From Terriglobia bacterium (lineage in GTDB: Bacteria; Acidobacteriota; Terriglobia; Bryobacterales; Bryobacteraceae): a stretch of DNA of 35,674 nucleotides. The translations under genes and the position numbers were made by a program. The stretch spans positions 1-35,674 of the forward strand of contig JANXYJ010000111.1 in NCBI GenBank assembly GCA_025350105.1, written 5' to 3'. Positions 8,018 to 15,913 of the stretch are shown here, piece after piece (the first letter of the stretch is position 1; each line of letters opens with the position of its first letter). The notes under the pieces are model-generated. The model saw only the letters and a list, made by a program, of their open reading frames with translations. It was not told where the DNA came from and did no database searches.

Positions 8018-8695
8018 ATGATGCAGAACCTAAAGGATGTTACAAAACTACTCCAGCAGTGGCGGGATGGCTCGCCCACAGCGGAAAACGACTTGTTCAA
8101 TCTGGTCTTCCCGGATCTCCGCCGGCTCGCGCACTACCTGATGCGCGGGGAGCGAAAAGACCACTCCATGCAGGCCACCGAACTGGTGGATCAGGTCTAC
8201 TTTCGCCTGGTTGCCGCCAAAAATCAGGATTGGCAGAACAGAAGGCATTTTTACGCTATAGCAGCTAGAGCCATGCGTAGATATTTGATCGATCACGCTC
8301 GCGGGCGCGCCGACGCCGAATTTCTCCCCATCGACGAAATGGAAAACTTTCTGCCTGCCGACCGCGGCAAGCTGGACACGGCCGTTACCATCGACCGCTT
8401 GTTGACCGAACTGGCCAAAAGCCAGCCGGACTGGTGCAATTTGGTCGAACTGAAATACTTCCTCGGCCTTACCGACGAAGAAGCCGCCGACGTCCTGAAT
8501 ATGAAGGTGAGAACCATGCAGCGCATGTGGAAGGACGCACGCCTGTGGCTGCATGAGCATATGGAGCCGGCGTCGCCCGCTCATTCAGAAATCGCCCAAA
8601 CCGAACTCGCTCTTTCCCCAACACCAAAATCGGAGACCGCGTCCAAGCCGGCCGCGGAGAATCGTCATGGAAGGCAACGTACAACCGCGGTCTAA
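8018..8695 (+). CDS. ECF-type RNA polymerase sigma factor (ECF_sigma / TIGR02999-like)
   Basis: A 225-residue sigma factor. The N-terminal half carries region 2-like sequence: FPDLRRLAHYLMRGER, then ATELVDQVYFRL, then RRHFYAIAARAMRRYLIDHAR. The region 4 helix-turn-helix is LVELKYFLGLTDEEAADVL followed by VRTMQRMWKDARLWL. This is the pattern of the ECF sigma factors common in Acidobacteria and Planctomycetes that pair with Ser/Thr kinases. A roughly 40-residue tail rich in Ser, Pro and Lys follows. The start is the first of two adjacent ATGs (8018, 8021). The last 29 bases overlap the kinase gene in another frame, which suggests coupled translation and a sigma-kinase pathway. No anti-sigma gene is present. 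Confidence 0.9.
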   Translation: MMQNLKDVTKLLQQWRDGSPTAENDLFNLVFPDLRRLAHYLMRGERKDHSMQATELVDQVYFRLVAAKNQDWQNRRHFYAIAARAMRRYLIDHARGRADAEFLPIDEMENFLPADRGKLDTAVTIDRLLTELAKSQPDWCNLVELKYFLGLTDEEAADVLNMKVRTMQRMWKDARLWLHEHMEPASPAHSEIAQTELALSPTPKSETASKPAAENRHGRQRTTAV

Positions 8696-11495
8696 CGCCA
8701 AGCCTCCCGTCGTGGAGCCAACCAAATTCTTCGTGGACGACGAAAAATTGATGTCCTTGGTGGAACTGGCGCTCGACCTGCTGCCAGCCGAGCGCGACGC
8801 TTATCTGGTAACCGCCTGCACCGGCAACTCTGATCTGTTAGCCCGCGCCCGGCATTACGTTCAGAGTGAGGAGCGTATGGGCGGGTTCATGCTGGATCCG
8901 CTGTTCGAACTGGGGGCGCCGGAAAATCCTTTTGAGCCTGACGAACTGGTGGACGGCCGTTTCCGCATTCGCCGGGAAATCGCCCGCGGCGGGATGGGCA
9001 TCGTCTACGAAGCGTTTGACGAGAGGCTCGAGCGCCGCATCGCCATCAAGTGCGCCAAGCGCGGCTTCCGCAAACGCCTTTCGCCGGAAGTCCGCAACGC
9101 CAGCGAGATCAGCCACCCCAACGTATGTAAGATTTTCGAAATGCACAGGGCGCCTTCGCGGGAAGGCGAATTGGATTTCATTACGATGGAATACCTGGAA
9201 GGCGAAACGCTGGGCGAACGCTTGCAGCGTGGTCCCATCCCAGCGGAGGAGGCCGAACTCATCGCACGCCAGCTGTGCTCCGGTCTTGCCCAGGCCCACC
9301 GCAACCAGGTAATCCATGGCGATCTGAAAAGCAACAACATTATTCTGACTAAAACCGCTAAGGGCGGTATGCGCGCGGTGATCACCGATTTCGGTTTGGC
9401 GCGGCAGCCCCATAGTGCATTATCGACCGCGCAAACCGCCACTGTCGGCGGCACTCCGGACTATATGGCGCCTGAGCTCTGGCGCGGTGAAAAAGCTTCT
9501 ATCGCTTCCGACATCTATGCTCTGGGCGTGCTGCTCTACGAGTTGGTTTGCGGACGCCGCCCCTTCCCCTCGGCAGCCCAAAACTTCACTGGGCAGGCCG
9601 CCGGCGAAACCGGAGTCATACGGAAGGCAGCTGAAAACGCCGTTATCGGTAAGGGAAGTGCCAGTAAAGAAAATGCCAAGCCTGCCTCCCCGCATAGCGG
9701 GCGTCCCCCTTCCGCCCATCCCAAGTGGGATCGCATTCTGGTCCGCTGCCTGGACCCAGACCCCACCCGCCGCTTTCAGGACGCCGACGAAATTGTCCTG
9801 GCAATGATGCCGTCGCACGCCCGCCACTGGTTCATGGCGGGAGCCGCCGCTGTTCTGGCTGTCCTGGGTTTAGTGGGCTATGAACGCGTGGTCCCGAAAA
9901 TCTTCCCGGCGGAGTCCATTCGCCTTGCTGTGCTGCCCTTTGCTTCTGATGTCGCGAATGATCCCAGCGCCAGCCAGCTCACGCAGGGCCTTTTGGTCGA
10001 TACCGCCGACCGCCTCAGCCACTCCACTGGCGGCCGGGCGCACTTTACGGTTATTCCTTTGGCCGACGCTGTCCGCAATAAAGTGACCCAGCCTGACCAG
10101 GCCCAGGCTGTGCTGGGTGCCACCCACACGCTCTCCGGCAGCATTCGCCATGATGCGGACGGCCGCATCGCGGTTTCCGCCACGCTCACCGATGCAATCA
10201 CCCACATGAGGCTGAAGGATTGGCAGACCGACTATGCTCCCAACGAATTGGGCCACATGCCGGTTGCCATGGCCGGTATGGTCACATCTACCTTGCACTT
10301 GCCCCCGCTCACCATCTCTGCCGCCGCGACCATCAGTCCCGCTGCCTATCCGTTTTGGGCCCAAGGCGTAGCGTTAACCAGCACGGACCCGGGCAAAGTG
10401 GACCAAGCCATCGATCTACTTACCCGCGCGGTGGACGCAGACCCAGGGTCCCCTGTAACCCATGCCAGTCTGGCCAATGCTGAGTACATAAAGTTCCGTA
10501 ACACCGCCGATCAAAGCTGGTGGAACAAAGCACGGGCCTCGCTCAGCCGGGCCGAACAACTGAATCCGGATATCGCTGCGGTTCGCTTCGTGGGAGGAAC
10601 GCTCAATAATCAGGCAGGAAAATACGACGAGGCGGAGACCGACCTAAAGCGGGCAACTGAACTGGAACCGATGAATGGCGATTACTGGAGGCAGTTAGGT
10701 ACCATCTACAGCCATAGCAAACCTGACCAAGCCGTGGCGGCATTCCAGAAGGCCATCGATCTGCAACCCCAGTACTTCCGTAATTTTGAGGAACTGGGCT
10801 CGTTCTACATGGATCGCTACGATTTTGACCGGGCCGTTGAACAGTTCCAGAAGATGGTGCAAGCGGCGCCGAATCTGGCCGAGGCTCATTATGCGCTTTC
10901 GCGTCCGTATCTCTCGATGGGACGGTTCTCTGAATCGGAAAATCAAGCGTTTACGGCGGTTCAGCTTCGCGAAACTTCCAACGGTGTGCAGGCGCTGGCG
11001 GCATCGCTATTTTTCCAGGACCGCGACCGGGAGGCCATTCCGTATTTCCAAAGAGCCTTGGAACTGGGGCCGCCGCCGAACAACAAGTACCTGTTATACC
11101 TTAATTTAGGTAGCGTCTATCGGCGCATTGGCGATGCGGTGACAGCGGCCCGCATGTACGGCGAAGCCCGCCGCCTTGCCTACGTTGAATTGGAGCGCAA
11201 CCCGAAAGATGCGCTGGTACGCTCGCGGCTCGCCTACCTGCAAGCGCAGTTGGGTAATCTGCAGGACGCTAAGTTGGAAATCCAGCTGGCGCAAGCTCTG
11301 CTGCCAACCGACGTCAATATCCGTTGGATGGCCATTCAAACCCATGAAGTGCTGGGTGATCGCGCTGGCACGCTGGCTGTTCTGCAAGATTCGCCTGACT
11401 GGCTTCTGCACCGGGCGACTTTGTTTTCTGATTTGGCGGGATTACAGAAAAATCCTCGCTTTCAGGAGTTGTTGGTATCGCGCCACTTAAAATAA
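8667..11495 (+). CDS. membrane Ser/Thr protein kinase with TolB-like segment and TPR repeats
   Basis: A 942-residue protein. After about 95 N-terminal residues comes a Pkn2/Hanks-type kinase domain: glycine loop ARGGMGIVYEA (about 106-116), Lys in RRIAIKCAK, catalytic loop HGDLKSNNI (about 216-224; HGD instead of HRD), DFGLARQ near 240, and APE near 268. A single membrane helix lies near 388-406 (MAGAAAVLAVLGLVGY). Next is a SIRLAVLPFASD segment resembling TolB/FlgO-like modules, then TPR repeats from about 565 to the end (for example WRQLGTIYSHSKPDQAVAAF). The kinase should be cytoplasmic and the TPRs periplasmic. The ATG at 8667 was chosen because it gives a normal N-terminus; upstream ATGs lie deep in the sigma gene. 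It probably signals with the overlapping sigma factor. Confidence 0.92.
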   Translation: MEGNVQPRSNAKPPVVEPTKFFVDDEKLMSLVELALDLLPAERDAYLVTACTGNSDLLARARHYVQSEERMGGFMLDPLFELGAPENPFEPDELVDGRFRIRREIARGGMGIVYEAFDERLERRIAIKCAKRGFRKRLSPEVRNASEISHPNVCKIFEMHRAPSREGELDFITMEYLEGETLGERLQRGPIPAEEAELIARQLCSGLAQAHRNQVIHGDLKSNNIILTKTAKGGMRAVITDFGLARQPHSALSTAQTATVGGTPDYMAPELWRGEKASIASDIYALGVLLYELVCGRRPFPSAAQNFTGQAAGETGVIRKAAENAVIGKGSASKENAKPASPHSGRPPSAHPKWDRILVRCLDPDPTRRFQDADEIVLAMMPSHARHWFMAGAAAVLAVLGLVGYERVVPKIFPAESIRLAVLPFASDVANDPSASQLTQGLLVDTADRLSHSTGGRAHFTVIPLADAVRNKVTQPDQAQAVLGATHTLSGSIRHDADGRIAVSATLTDAITHMRLKDWQTDYAPNELGHMPVAMAGMVTSTLHLPPLTISAAATISPAAYPFWAQGVALTSTDPGKVDQAIDLLTRAVDADPGSPVTHASLANAEYIKFRNTADQSWWNKARASLSRAEQLNPDIAAVRFVGGTLNNQAGKYDEAETDLKRATELEPMNGDYWRQLGTIYSHSKPDQAVAAFQKAIDLQPQYFRNFEELGSFYMDRYDFDRAVEQFQKMVQAAPNLAEAHYALSRPYLSMGRFSESENQAFTAVQLRETSNGVQALAASLFFQDRDREAIPYFQRALELGPPPNNKYLLYLNLGSVYRRIGDAVTAARMYGEARRLAYVELERNPKDALVRSRLAYLQAQLGNLQDAKLEIQLAQALLPTDVNIRWMAIQTHEVLGDRAGTLAVLQDSPDWLLHRATLFSDLAGLQKNPRFQELLVSRHLK

Positions 11496-11506
11496 GGAGA
11501 ATCGCC

Positions 11507-11905
11507 ATGAGCTCGGCTGCAAGCCCAGAAAAAGAAATCTGCAAGGCCCCGGATCGAACCGTTCCTATGGGGAAAGCAAACCCGATTGTCTTCCACATTC
11601 ACGTGGATCGCAAAAGCAAGAAGGCGGTGGTTTCACTGACCCCGTCCATCGTCATGTTGATCCCGGGTGACTACGTCAAATTCACCTCCAACTCGGCGGC
11701 AACGGCGATCAGATACACGGAGTATTCTCCGTTCAAGAAGCCCGCCGACGCGGGAGATACGTTTCCGGTGGGCAAATCCAGCAAGGTACTGCCGGTGGCC
11801 CGCCCACACGGCAGTTCGCACTTTGACTGCGGCTATATCGAGAAGAAGACCAGGAAGTTTGAGGCTTGGCCGGGTAATGGTGGTGACGGCCCCGGCGGTT
11901 ACTAG
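11507..11905 (+). CDS. 132-aa protein of unknown function downstream of the kinase
   Basis: It starts 11 bases after the kinase stop with a good ribosome site (AAGGAG), so it belongs to the sigma-kinase operon. It has no signal peptide. The sequence reads as a small beta-rich domain: NPIVFHIHVDRKSKKAVVSL, then IPGDYVKFTSNSAATAIRYT, then a HFDCGYIEKKTRKFEAWPG ending and a glycine-rich GNGGDGPGGY tail. Spacing of strands and the HFDCGY segment loosely recall a cupredoxin-like fold, but a full copper ligand set is not visible, so this is only an impression. Its position suggests a substrate, sensor or partner of the kinase. Confidence 0.75.
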   Translation: MSSAASPEKEICKAPDRTVPMGKANPIVFHIHVDRKSKKAVVSLTPSIVMLIPGDYVKFTSNSAATAIRYTEYSPFKKPADAGDTFPVGKSSKVLPVARPHGSSHFDCGYIEKKTRKFEAWPGNGGDGPGGY

Positions 11906-12126
11906 GCCGGATTCCCTGTCTTTAAGGAAGTAAGCGCTGAAGTAAATCCCCATCCCTGCAAAGGAGTCGGGATTTCGCTTTTCGGATATCGGTGCCCGAG
12001 GCGAACGCGGCCGTGCCTCCTCCCTGCATGAGTACCTGAAAACATTTGTGGCGGATTTTGGCCTTCCTCTACGCTCTTCTTAAAGTAAGAGATGATTTGT
12101 CCCTAAAGTAGAAACCTTTCGTCTTT

Positions 12127-12180
12127 GGGGCTGGGGAGCGGTGGAGAACATTCAAAACCGATGCCTGGCCCCTTTTTTTT
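12127..12180 (+). terminator. intrinsic terminator of the sigma-kinase operon
   Basis: GGGGCTGGG (12127-12135) pairs with CCTGGCCCC (12164-12172), nine pairs with two G-T wobbles. An inner CGGT/ACCG helix extends the structure, and eight T residues follow at 12173-12180. It lies about 220 bases after the 132-aa gene, so the transcript would carry a long 3' tail or this may end a separate small RNA. Confidence 0.55.
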
Positions 12181-12292
12181 CGCCGCCTTACCCCTTTCAC
12201 ACAAGCATTCCCTCTTTACATCTACTTGCTACGCGCCGTCGTGAAAAACGGGATGGGGGCAAAACCCGATGGATTCCTGGCGAAACTGCCAT

Positions 12293-12298
12293 TATGAT
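12293..12298 (+). promoter_or_regulatory. possible -10 element of the MerR gene
   Basis: TATGAT matches the -10 consensus at five of six positions. The -35 candidate 17 bases upstream (TGGATT) is poor. Transcription would start near 12305, which favours the ATG at 12322 over the TTG at 12298 as the start of the MerR gene. Confidence 0.3.
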
Positions 12299-12321
12299 TG
12301 AATAGGATTCGTTTCCCTTTC

Positions 12322-12762
12322 ATGAGTGCGCAGGAAAATTTGCCGGCGGGCGTTCCAAGCATGGACAACCCCAGTCCGGATATCCCGGATAAGCTCTACT
12401 TCCGCATCGGCGAAGTGGCGCGTCTGGCGGCTATCAAACCGTATGTTTTGCGCTTCTGGGAAACCGAATTCAACGGGCTGGGTCCCAAAAAGTCCGGAAC
12501 CGGCCACCGGCTCTACCGCCGCAAGGACGTCGAACTGGTGCTGGAAATCAAGCGGCTCCTTTACGAACAACGCTTTACGATAGAGGGCGCCCGCAAACAT
12601 TTAGAGGCCCGCCACAACAACAGCAAGATGGAAGCTCCCAAGCTGGTGCCGAAAACCAGCAAGCCGCGCAAGCTGCAGGCTGACCTGTTTGGGATGGACC
12701 CTTCGCCGGTACTAGAAGAAGTGCGCGACGAACTGCGGTCCCTTTTAAGGCTGCTGAAGTAG
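12322..12762 (+). CDS. MerR-family transcriptional regulator
   Basis: A 146-residue DNA-binding protein. The N-terminal winged helix is clear: LYFRIGEVARLAAIKPYVLR with FWETEF, then GHRLYRRKDVELVLEIKRLL and FTIEGARKHLE. The C-terminal part is basic then helical (EVRDELRSLLRLLK) and could dimerise. No cysteine cluster for metal sensing is seen, so the ligand is unknown. Possible starts are TTG 12298, ATG 12322 and ATG 12361; 12322 is chosen because the likely -10 element lies at 12293-12298. It stands alone between the sigma-kinase operon and the motility genes, with no divergent target gene. Confidence 0.88.
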   Translation: MSAQENLPAGVPSMDNPSPDIPDKLYFRIGEVARLAAIKPYVLRFWETEFNGLGPKKSGTGHRLYRRKDVELVLEIKRLLYEQRFTIEGARKHLEARHNNSKMEAPKLVPKTSKPRKLQADLFGMDPSPVLEEVRDELRSLLRLLK

Positions 12763-12924
12763 GGGCAGCGCCGGTCTACGGGGCCACTCTCCCACGTCTC
12801 CCGTCAGCACCACTCTTCAGGTTATTCCGAGAGAGCTATTCTCGACCTCTCGATTTCCCTACCCCGCACGATAAGACCCTCAGTTGGATGATTAAACCTA
12901 AGAAATTCCAACCCGAAAAACTGC

Positions 12925-13140
12925 ATGATTCAACTCACTCGCATCAACCATACACCGCTGGTGGTGAACTCCGATCTAATCGAGCTTATCGAGAACACTC
13001 CGGACACCATCCTCAGCCTCACCAACGGCCAGAAGCTGGTGGTGCTGGAACCGGTAGACGAAGTCATCCGGCTTGTGATCGATTTCCGCCGGGCGATTTT
13101 GGCGGGGCCGACGGTGAAAGAACGGGAGGCTGGTCAATAA
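12925..13140 (+). CDS. flbD: flagellar protein FlbD/SwrD family
   Basis: A 71-residue protein starting MIQLTRINHTPLVVNSDLIE, followed by IENTPDTILSLTNGQKLVV and EPVDEVIRLVIDFRR. This is the full pattern of the small FlbD (SwrD) family encoded next to motA and motB. In Bacillus the homologue raises flagellar motor torque (family knowledge). It is cytoplasmic. The ribosome site is weak. Its stop is one base before the motA GTG start, so the three genes are a compact stator operon. Confidence 0.92.
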   Translation: MIQLTRINHTPLVVNSDLIELIENTPDTILSLTNGQKLVVLEPVDEVIRLVIDFRRAILAGPTVKEREAGQ

Positions 13141-13141
13141 G

Positions 13142-14008
13142 GTGGGCGACGAATTTGAGGGGGCGGCAAAATCGCAAAAGAAAGCAGGATCAAGGGTTGA
13201 TCTGGCAACCGCATTGGGTTTGGTAGTGGCGACCGCCGGGATTTTAGGCGGACTGATCATCGAAGGCGGCAAGATCAAGGATATTGCGCAATTTACGGCG
13301 GCTTTGATCGTAATTTCGGGAACTTTGGGCGCGGTGATGGTTTCCACGCCGATGAGTGTACTGATCGGCGCCGCACGCGGATTCATGGGAGTGGTGATTG
13401 ACCGTACGCAGCCCATGGACGGCCTCATCGAAGAGATGATTGGCTATGCGACCAAAGCCAGGAAAATGGGACTGGTTTCCCTGGAACGGCAAGCCATGGA
13501 AGTGACGGACCCGTTTTTGAGCAAGGCGCTCAGTCTGGCGGTGGATGGGACGGATCTGCAGGAATTGCGACGCATGCTGGAATTGGAGATCGATCTGGAA
13601 CAACATCATGCCGAGGCACAGGCCAAAGTGTTTGAAAGCGCGGGAGGTTTCGCCCCGACGGTCGGCATCATCGGCGCGGTGCTGGGCTTGATTCAGGTGA
13701 TGAAGAACCTGGCCAACATCGACGAAGTGGGCCACGGCATTGCGGTCTCATTCGTTGCGACGGTTTATGGTGTCGCCCTCGCCAATCTGTTTCTGCTGCC
13801 GGCGGCGGCGAAGATCAAGGCTCGGGCGCTGTCGGAAACCCTGCGCAAGGAGTTGATCCTGGAAGGAATCTGCGGCCTGGTGGAGGGACTGAATCCGAAA
13901 CTGATCCGCTCGAAAATCGACGCCTATTCGCATGCAGGGGCGCACGGTAAGGCCAAAGCGAAGGCCGATGCCAACGGTGCCGGAGAGCCGGCGGGCGCGG
14001 AGGCGTAA
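13142..14008 (+). CDS. motA: flagellar motor stator protein MotA
   Basis: A 288-residue inner-membrane protein of the MotA/PomA family. Four membrane segments are visible: LATALGLVVATAGILGGLII, FTAALIVISGTLGAVMV, FAPTVGIIGAVLGLIQVM and VSFVATVYGVALANLFLLP. The large cytoplasmic loop between the second and third carries the charged region expected to contact the rotor protein FliG. The prolines in GFAPTVG and at the end of the fourth helix fit the proton-channel positions. It starts at GTG 13142 with GGGAGG about 12 bases upstream, directly after flbD. A 35-residue Lys/Ala/Gly-rich tail is present. Confidence 0.95.
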   Translation: MGDEFEGAAKSQKKAGSRVDLATALGLVVATAGILGGLIIEGGKIKDIAQFTAALIVISGTLGAVMVSTPMSVLIGAARGFMGVVIDRTQPMDGLIEEMIGYATKARKMGLVSLERQAMEVTDPFLSKALSLAVDGTDLQELRRMLELEIDLEQHHAEAQAKVFESAGGFAPTVGIIGAVLGLIQVMKNLANIDEVGHGIAVSFVATVYGVALANLFLLPAAAKIKARALSETLRKELILEGICGLVEGLNPKLIRSKIDAYSHAGAHGKAKAKADANGAGEPAGAEA

Positions 14009-14023
14009 GGCACGCAAGCAAAT

Positions 14024-14836
14024 ATGGCGCGTAAGAAGCGTGTTCCCGAACACGAAAACCATGAACGCTGGCTGGTATCCTACGCCGACTTCATCACGCT
14101 GCTGTTTGCGTTTTTTGTGGTGATGTTCGCCAGTTCCCAGGCGGACAAGGGCAAAGCGCAACAGGTCTCCGATTCCGTAAAGAAAGCCCTGGAAGGCGAG
14201 AAGATGAGCACGGTGATCGCCCAGGTCTTGGGCGGCACGGTGCACGATAAGGGCCAGGGAAACGCGATGATGAAGGGCCCGGGCGGGGCCGAAAAATCCA
14301 CGGTGCAAGCGCCGGAGCCCAAGCCGGAAGCAAAACACGAAGACAAGATGGTGGAATTATTGCCATCCATGCAGGTGCTGACCAAGGAGTTAAAAGCGGA
14401 AATCGATTCGGGGCAGATCCAAGTGAGCATGGAGGCGCGGGGGCTGGTGGTGAGCTTCAAACAAGCGGCGCTGTTTCCGTCTGGCGAAGATGTGATCTCG
14501 CGCGACGCTTACGCGGCGCTGGATAAGGTTGCGGCGGCCGTGACCAAAATCCCCAATCCGGTGCGCCTGGAAGGACACACCGATGCGCGGCCGATTCACA
14601 CAAAACGCTTCCGCAATAATTGGGATTTGTCCACAGCGCGCAGTATTGCGTTGCTGGAAATCTTGACCAGACGTTTCGATGTTCCACGCAAACGCCTGTC
14701 GGTAGCAGGCTATGCCGACAACGCACCCTTGGCCTCGAACGCCACCGAAGCAGGCCGCACACGCAACCGGCGGGTAGACATCGTCATCCTGAATGAACAG
14801 GGAATTTTGGCGGAACCCACGGCAGCGGTGGAGTAG
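14024..14836 (+). CDS. motB: flagellar motor stator protein MotB
   Basis: A 270-residue protein with a single N-terminal membrane helix and a periplasmic OmpA-type peptidoglycan-binding domain. The proton-carrying aspartate is Asp22 in SYADFITLLFAFF. The linker is rich in Lys, Glu, Pro and Gly. The C-terminal domain has the typical LEGHTDARPIHT, NNWDLSTARS and ATEAGRTRNRRVDI motifs that bind peptidoglycan. It forms the stator with MotA, whose gene ends 15 bases upstream. No other flagellar gene lies within the window, so the cassette is detached from the main flagellar clusters. Confidence 0.95.
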   Translation: MARKKRVPEHENHERWLVSYADFITLLFAFFVVMFASSQADKGKAQQVSDSVKKALEGEKMSTVIAQVLGGTVHDKGQGNAMMKGPGGAEKSTVQAPEPKPEAKHEDKMVELLPSMQVLTKELKAEIDSGQIQVSMEARGLVVSFKQAALFPSGEDVISRDAYAALDKVAAAVTKIPNPVRLEGHTDARPIHTKRFRNNWDLSTARSIALLEILTRRFDVPRKRLSVAGYADNAPLASNATEAGRTRNRRVDIVILNEQGILAEPTAAVE

Positions 14837-15021
14837 GCGCGCGGCGTTAGAAATCGAGCGGCGCTTCGGCGGGCCGGTGTTGACGTTTCGCTGGTGCTGG
14901 CCGAAGACAAAACTACTTTCACCGAAGATCCCGCGTCAGCGCGCCCTGCTGCAGGCACTTGATCTCGGCTGCTGTCACCTCAGCCTTCTTGTAATACAGG
15001 GAGCGGGTAGAATAGAACCAG

Positions 15022-15906
15022 ATGATTGAAAAAGTTCGCAAGGCAGTGTTTCCGGCGGCCGGGCTGGGCACTCGTTTCCTTCCCGCGACCAAGGCGATGC
15101 CCAAAGAGATGTTGCCGCTGGTCGACAAACCGTTGATCCAATATGGAGTAGAAGAAGCGCTGCAATCGGGCGTGCCCAACATCATCATTGTCACCGGGCG
15201 CGGCAAGAGCGCGATCGAAGATCACTTCGACGTCAGCTTTGAGTTGGAGCATTTACTGGAAAGCCGCGGCAAAAAGGAATTATTGGCGACCGTGCGCGCA
15301 GTGTCGGACATGATTAATGTTTCCTACACGCGGCAAAAAGAAGCTTTGGGGTTGGGCCACGCCGTGTTGCGTGCGCGCGAACTGGTGGGCAATGAACCCT
15401 TCTCGGTCATTCTCTCCGACGACGTAATTGACGCCGAAACGCCGTGCTTACGCCAGCTTTTGGACGTTTATGAATTTTACGCGGCACCGGTGGTTGCGTT
15501 GATGGAAGTGCCGCGCGACAAAGTTTCGTCTTACGGCATTGTGGATGCCGAGCCGGTGGCGCACAACGGCGGGCGCGATCGCCTGTATCGCATTCGCAAT
15601 CTGGTGGAGAAACCGAATGCGAGCGATGCGCCGTCAAATTTGGCGATTATCGGGCGGTATATATTGACTCCGGAAGTATTCAAATCCCTGGAAACCATTG
15701 AGCCGGGCGCCGGCGGCGAGCTGCAATTAACGGATGGTTTAAAGCACGTGCTGCGCAGCCGGCCCATTTATGGCTATCGCTTTGAAGGCCGCCGTTATGA
15801 TGCCGGCGATAAGCAGGGCTTTTTGGAAGCCACAGTTGAGTTCGCGTTGAAACGCCATGATTTAGGCGAGAAATTCCGATCGTATTTAAAAGGACTGACG
15901 CTTTAA
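15022..15906 (+). CDS. galU: UTP-glucose-1-phosphate uridylyltransferase
   Basis: A 294-residue cytoplasmic enzyme making UDP-glucose from UTP and glucose 1-phosphate, for exopolysaccharide and cell-envelope sugars. The signature PAAGLGTRFLPATKAMPKEM lies at the N-terminus. The metal/nucleotide site is in SVILSDDVID, and LVEKPNASDAPSN and EPGAGGELQLTDGL follow as in bacterial GalU. Length and order match the family. The gene begins 185 bases after motB and probably has its own promoter; a TAGAAT sits close upstream, but without a convincing -35. The next gene starts 7 bases after its stop and is probably cotranscribed. Confidence 0.95.
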   Translation: MIEKVRKAVFPAAGLGTRFLPATKAMPKEMLPLVDKPLIQYGVEEALQSGVPNIIIVTGRGKSAIEDHFDVSFELEHLLESRGKKELLATVRAVSDMINVSYTRQKEALGLGHAVLRARELVGNEPFSVILSDDVIDAETPCLRQLLDVYEFYAAPVVALMEVPRDKVSSYGIVDAEPVAHNGGRDRLYRIRNLVEKPNASDAPSNLAIIGRYILTPEVFKSLETIEPGAGGELQLTDGLKHVLRSRPIYGYRFEGRRYDAGDKQGFLEATVEFALKRHDLGEKFRSYLKGLTL

Positions 15907-15913
15907 CTTGCCG

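Larger units (their letters stand above)
11906..12321. other. gene-free region with terminator and possible small RNA
   Basis: No credible coding sequence was found in any frame. It contains a loose AAATCCC/GGGATTT inverted repeat (11944-11950 with 11969-11975), a short CTCTT/AAGAG hairpin near 12080, and the strong hairpin-T8 structure at 12127-12180. Beyond that is a pyrimidine-rich stretch and the probable promoter of the MerR gene. Confidence 0.6.

Noticed and set aside
14837-15021. Gene remnant between motB and galU
   Set aside because: A minus-strand reading gives YYKKAEVTAAEIKCLQQG before a stop, but it overlaps the galU start and has no family match.
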